The position numbers and the translations under genes are program-made. Shown here one piece after another: positions 13,611 to 15,318 of a stretch of 15,318 nt of DNA; position 1 is the stretch's first letter, and the number at the start of each line of letters is the position of its first letter. The notes beneath the pieces were generated by a model, which saw only the letters and a list, made by a program, of their open reading frames with translations, had not been told where the DNA came from and made no database searches. Source of the stretch: JBCBTJ01 sp964597685 (GTDB lineage: Bacteria > Pseudomonadota > Alphaproteobacteria > Caulobacterales > Hyphomonadaceae); NCBI GenBank assembly GCA_964597685.1, contig CAZQZC010000061.1:1-15318 (forward strand). Direction: 5' to 3'.

Positions 13611-15278
13611 ATGACCCAGGCGCAGAATCGCTCCGCGCTTGGCGCAGCAATCGCGCTCGGCATCGCCGCACTCGTCTGTATACGGATTTTTGGCCTTATC
13701 GTCTCGCCGGCCGGCTTGGGCGCGGACGAGGCGCAATATTGGCGTTGGGCCCAGGAGCTCGACTGGGGCTACTATTCCAAACCTCCCCTCATCGCGTGGC
13801 TGATCGCAGCGACCACCCAGGTCTTTGGCGACGCGGAATGGGCGGTCCGGCTGGCCGCGCCGGTGCTCCACGGCCTGGGCGCGTTGATTCTGTTCCGCCT
13901 CGGATCCGACATGTTTGACGACGCCGTCGGCGCGTTCGTGGCGATGTCTTACATTGCCATGCCCGGCGTGGCGGTGTCGTCGGCGGTGATCAGCACCGAC
14001 GCCGTCTTGCTGCCCCTGTGGTGCTTGGGGCTCTGGTCGCTATGGCGACTTCGATCCGGGGGCGGATGGATTTGGGCGATTACGCTCGGCGGCGCCGTGG
14101 GGCTGGGCTTCCTCGCGAAGTACGCCATGAGCTATTTTCTAATTGGCGCGGCGCTCGCAGCGCTCGTCGACGCGCCGACGCGACGCGCCTTGATCAGTCC
14201 GCGATCCGCTGTGGCCGGCGCCATAGCCTTTGCCCTCGTCGCCCCGCATATCGCCTGGAATGCGACGCACGGATTTGAAACGATCGGGCACACAGTGGAC
14301 AATGCGGATTGGGGCAACGCCTCGGCGAGTTTAGCCAATGGGGTCCGATTTCTGACCGATCAAGCCGGCGTGTTCGGCCCGATTGCGCTCGCCGTCTTCT
14401 TGGCCGGTGCGGGCGCGGCGGTCTGGCGGCGATTCCCTGACGGCGAAACTCGCTGGCTGTTGAGCTTCTCCGCGCCGGTCCTCCTGATTATTCTGGTTCA
14501 GTCCACGATTTCGCGGGCCCACGCGAATTGGGCGGCGACGGCCTACCCCGCGGCGTCGATCCTCATTGCCGTCTGGCTCGTCAGATCGGACCGTATTCCA
14601 GGCGTTTGGCGGGGCTTGGCGGGATTTGCGTTTCTGGTTTGCCTGTTCATCCCCTCCATGGGTTTGTCGGCCCGGATTGGGATCGGATTTGCGATCGCTG
14701 TTGCGATTTTCGTGTTCGGCCTGATGTTTCAGCGACGGCCTATCGGCCTTTTGTGGGCGTCGATTGGTGTTAACGCGATCCTCGCAGCCGCGTTCACGCT
14801 ATTGGCGGCGGGCCCTCCAGTATGGGCCGACAACCTTGGCCGCGCGAACGATTTCAAACGCGTGCGCGGTTGGCCGGAAACCGCAGGCGCCGTTTTCGAC
14901 GCGGCGGCGGCAGAAGGGGCCACCGCGATCTTGGTCGATGAACGCGAAGCCTGGCACGGCCTGGACTATTATGGCCGACATCTTCCAGACCGCGTCCCTG
15001 TTATCGCTTGGCGCTATGCGTCGACGCCGAAGAGCTTCGCGGAAACCGAGCCAATGCGTCCTCCGCTCGACGGGCGCGTCTTGATCGCCAGCATGCGTCG
15101 GTTGCATCGGCCGAAAATGAGGGGCGATTTCGCATCCATGGACGCGATCGGGACGTTGTCCATACCGCTCGGCGGAGATGTCGAGCGGCGCTTCAAGCTC
15201 TATATCGCTTCAGATTTCAAGCCCCAGGAGCGGACATTGGACTGGGAGGCGCGCTACGCCGGACTGGCGGAAGACTGA
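13611..15278 (+). CDS. ArnT/PMT-like membrane glycosyltransferase
   Basis: A 555-residue polytopic inner-membrane protein of the GT-C fold, similar to the GT39/GT83 (PMT_2, ArnT) families that move sugars from polyprenyl-phosphate donors to envelope acceptors on the periplasmic side. The first periplasmic loop carries the catalytic-type acidic pair DEAQYW (Asp39-Glu40) and the following GYYSKPPL (53-60). About eleven or twelve hydrophobic segments occupy residues 10-450, and a soluble domain of roughly 100 residues ends the protein. GGAG at 13601-13604, 6 nt before the ATG, sets the start; an upstream frame from 13467 is unlikely. It is divergent from the TonB receptor with about 245 bp between. 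Sugar and acceptor cannot be named; lipid A, O-antigen or protein glycosylation are all possible. Confidence 0.88.
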   Translation: MTQAQNRSALGAAIALGIAALVCIRIFGLIVSPAGLGADEAQYWRWAQELDWGYYSKPPLIAWLIAATTQVFGDAEWAVRLAAPVLHGLGALILFRLGSDMFDDAVGAFVAMSYIAMPGVAVSSAVISTDAVLLPLWCLGLWSLWRLRSGGGWIWAITLGGAVGLGFLAKYAMSYFLIGAALAALVDAPTRRALISPRSAVAGAIAFALVAPHIAWNATHGFETIGHTVDNADWGNASASLANGVRFLTDQAGVFGPIALAVFLAGAGAAVWRRFPDGETRWLLSFSAPVLLIILVQSTISRAHANWAATAYPAASILIAVWLVRSDRIPGVWRGLAGFAFLVCLFIPSMGLSARIGIGFAIAVAIFVFGLMFQRRPIGLLWASIGVNAILAAAFTLLAAGPPVWADNLGRANDFKRVRGWPETAGAVFDAAAAEGATAILVDEREAWHGLDYYGRHLPDRVPVIAWRYASTPKSFAETEPMRPPLDGRVLIASMRRLHRPKMRGDFASMDAIGTLSIPLGGDVERRFKLYIASDFKPQERTLDWEARYAGLAED

Positions 15279-15318
15279 AGAATTTTAGAGCCCTTTCATC
15301 TGAATTTGAGTCGGCTGA

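Noticed and set aside
1..15318. CRISPR arrays, insertion sequences, tRNA genes, toxin-antitoxin or phage-defence genes
   Set aside because: No spaced direct repeats, transposase motifs, cloverleaf-like segments or small toxin-antitoxin pairs were seen on reading both strands.

Overview
The window looks like a chromosomal segment of a GC-rich alphaproteobacterium, perhaps from the Hyphomonadaceae/Maricaulales or Parvularculaceae. That reading rests on protein style (IbpA-like Hsp20, COG4798 lipoprotein, Oar-like TonB receptor), on promoter-like sequences close to the Caulobacter-type housekeeping consensus (TTGACG then GCTANAWC), and on a ROSE-like thermometer ahead of the small heat-shock gene. 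The placement is inference. I see no tRNA, rRNA, IS element, CRISPR array or prophage gene. Twelve protein genes fill the window in both orientations, and several junctions carry terminator-like hairpins.

Positions 1-2450: a short sensorless histidine kinase (+) converges on a cyclopropane-fatty-acyl-phospholipid synthase gene (-) across two tandem hairpins. Behind the cfa start is a 338-bp gene-free stretch with a 12-bp perfect inverted repeat. Positions 2449-4279: a minus-strand cluster reads ppa (inorganic pyrophosphatase), a LysE/RhtB exporter 9 bp later, then a TetR regulator. The regulator's upstream region is bracketed by two mirrored copies of a palindromic TAACGCGTT site.

Positions 4380-6532: a minus-strand pair encodes a COG4798 methyltransferase-fold lipoprotein and a TIGR02466-type putative 2OG-Fe(II) oxygenase, overlapping by GTGA. 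Divergent from the pair is hsp20, with a sigma-32-like promoter and a hairpin that masks its Shine-Dalgarno sequence in the manner of ROSE elements. Positions 6556-9744: a GST-family gene (-) is divergent from a GT4 glycosyltransferase gene (+), which overlaps an adenine deaminase-type gene by GTGA. A strong bidirectional terminator follows.

Positions 9832-15278: a 1177-residue Oar-like TonB-dependent receptor (-) is divergent from a 555-residue ArnT/PMT-like membrane glycosyltransferase (+).

The window reads as core and housekeeping genome with a cell-envelope flavour: membrane lipid modification, export, a lipoprotein, a TonB receptor and two glycosyltransferases. I found no obvious novel multi-gene system. 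The most informative non-coding signal is the RpoH-like promoter plus ROSE-like thermometer of hsp20. The most puzzling gene pair is the exported methyltransferase-fold lipoprotein coupled to the putative oxygenase.
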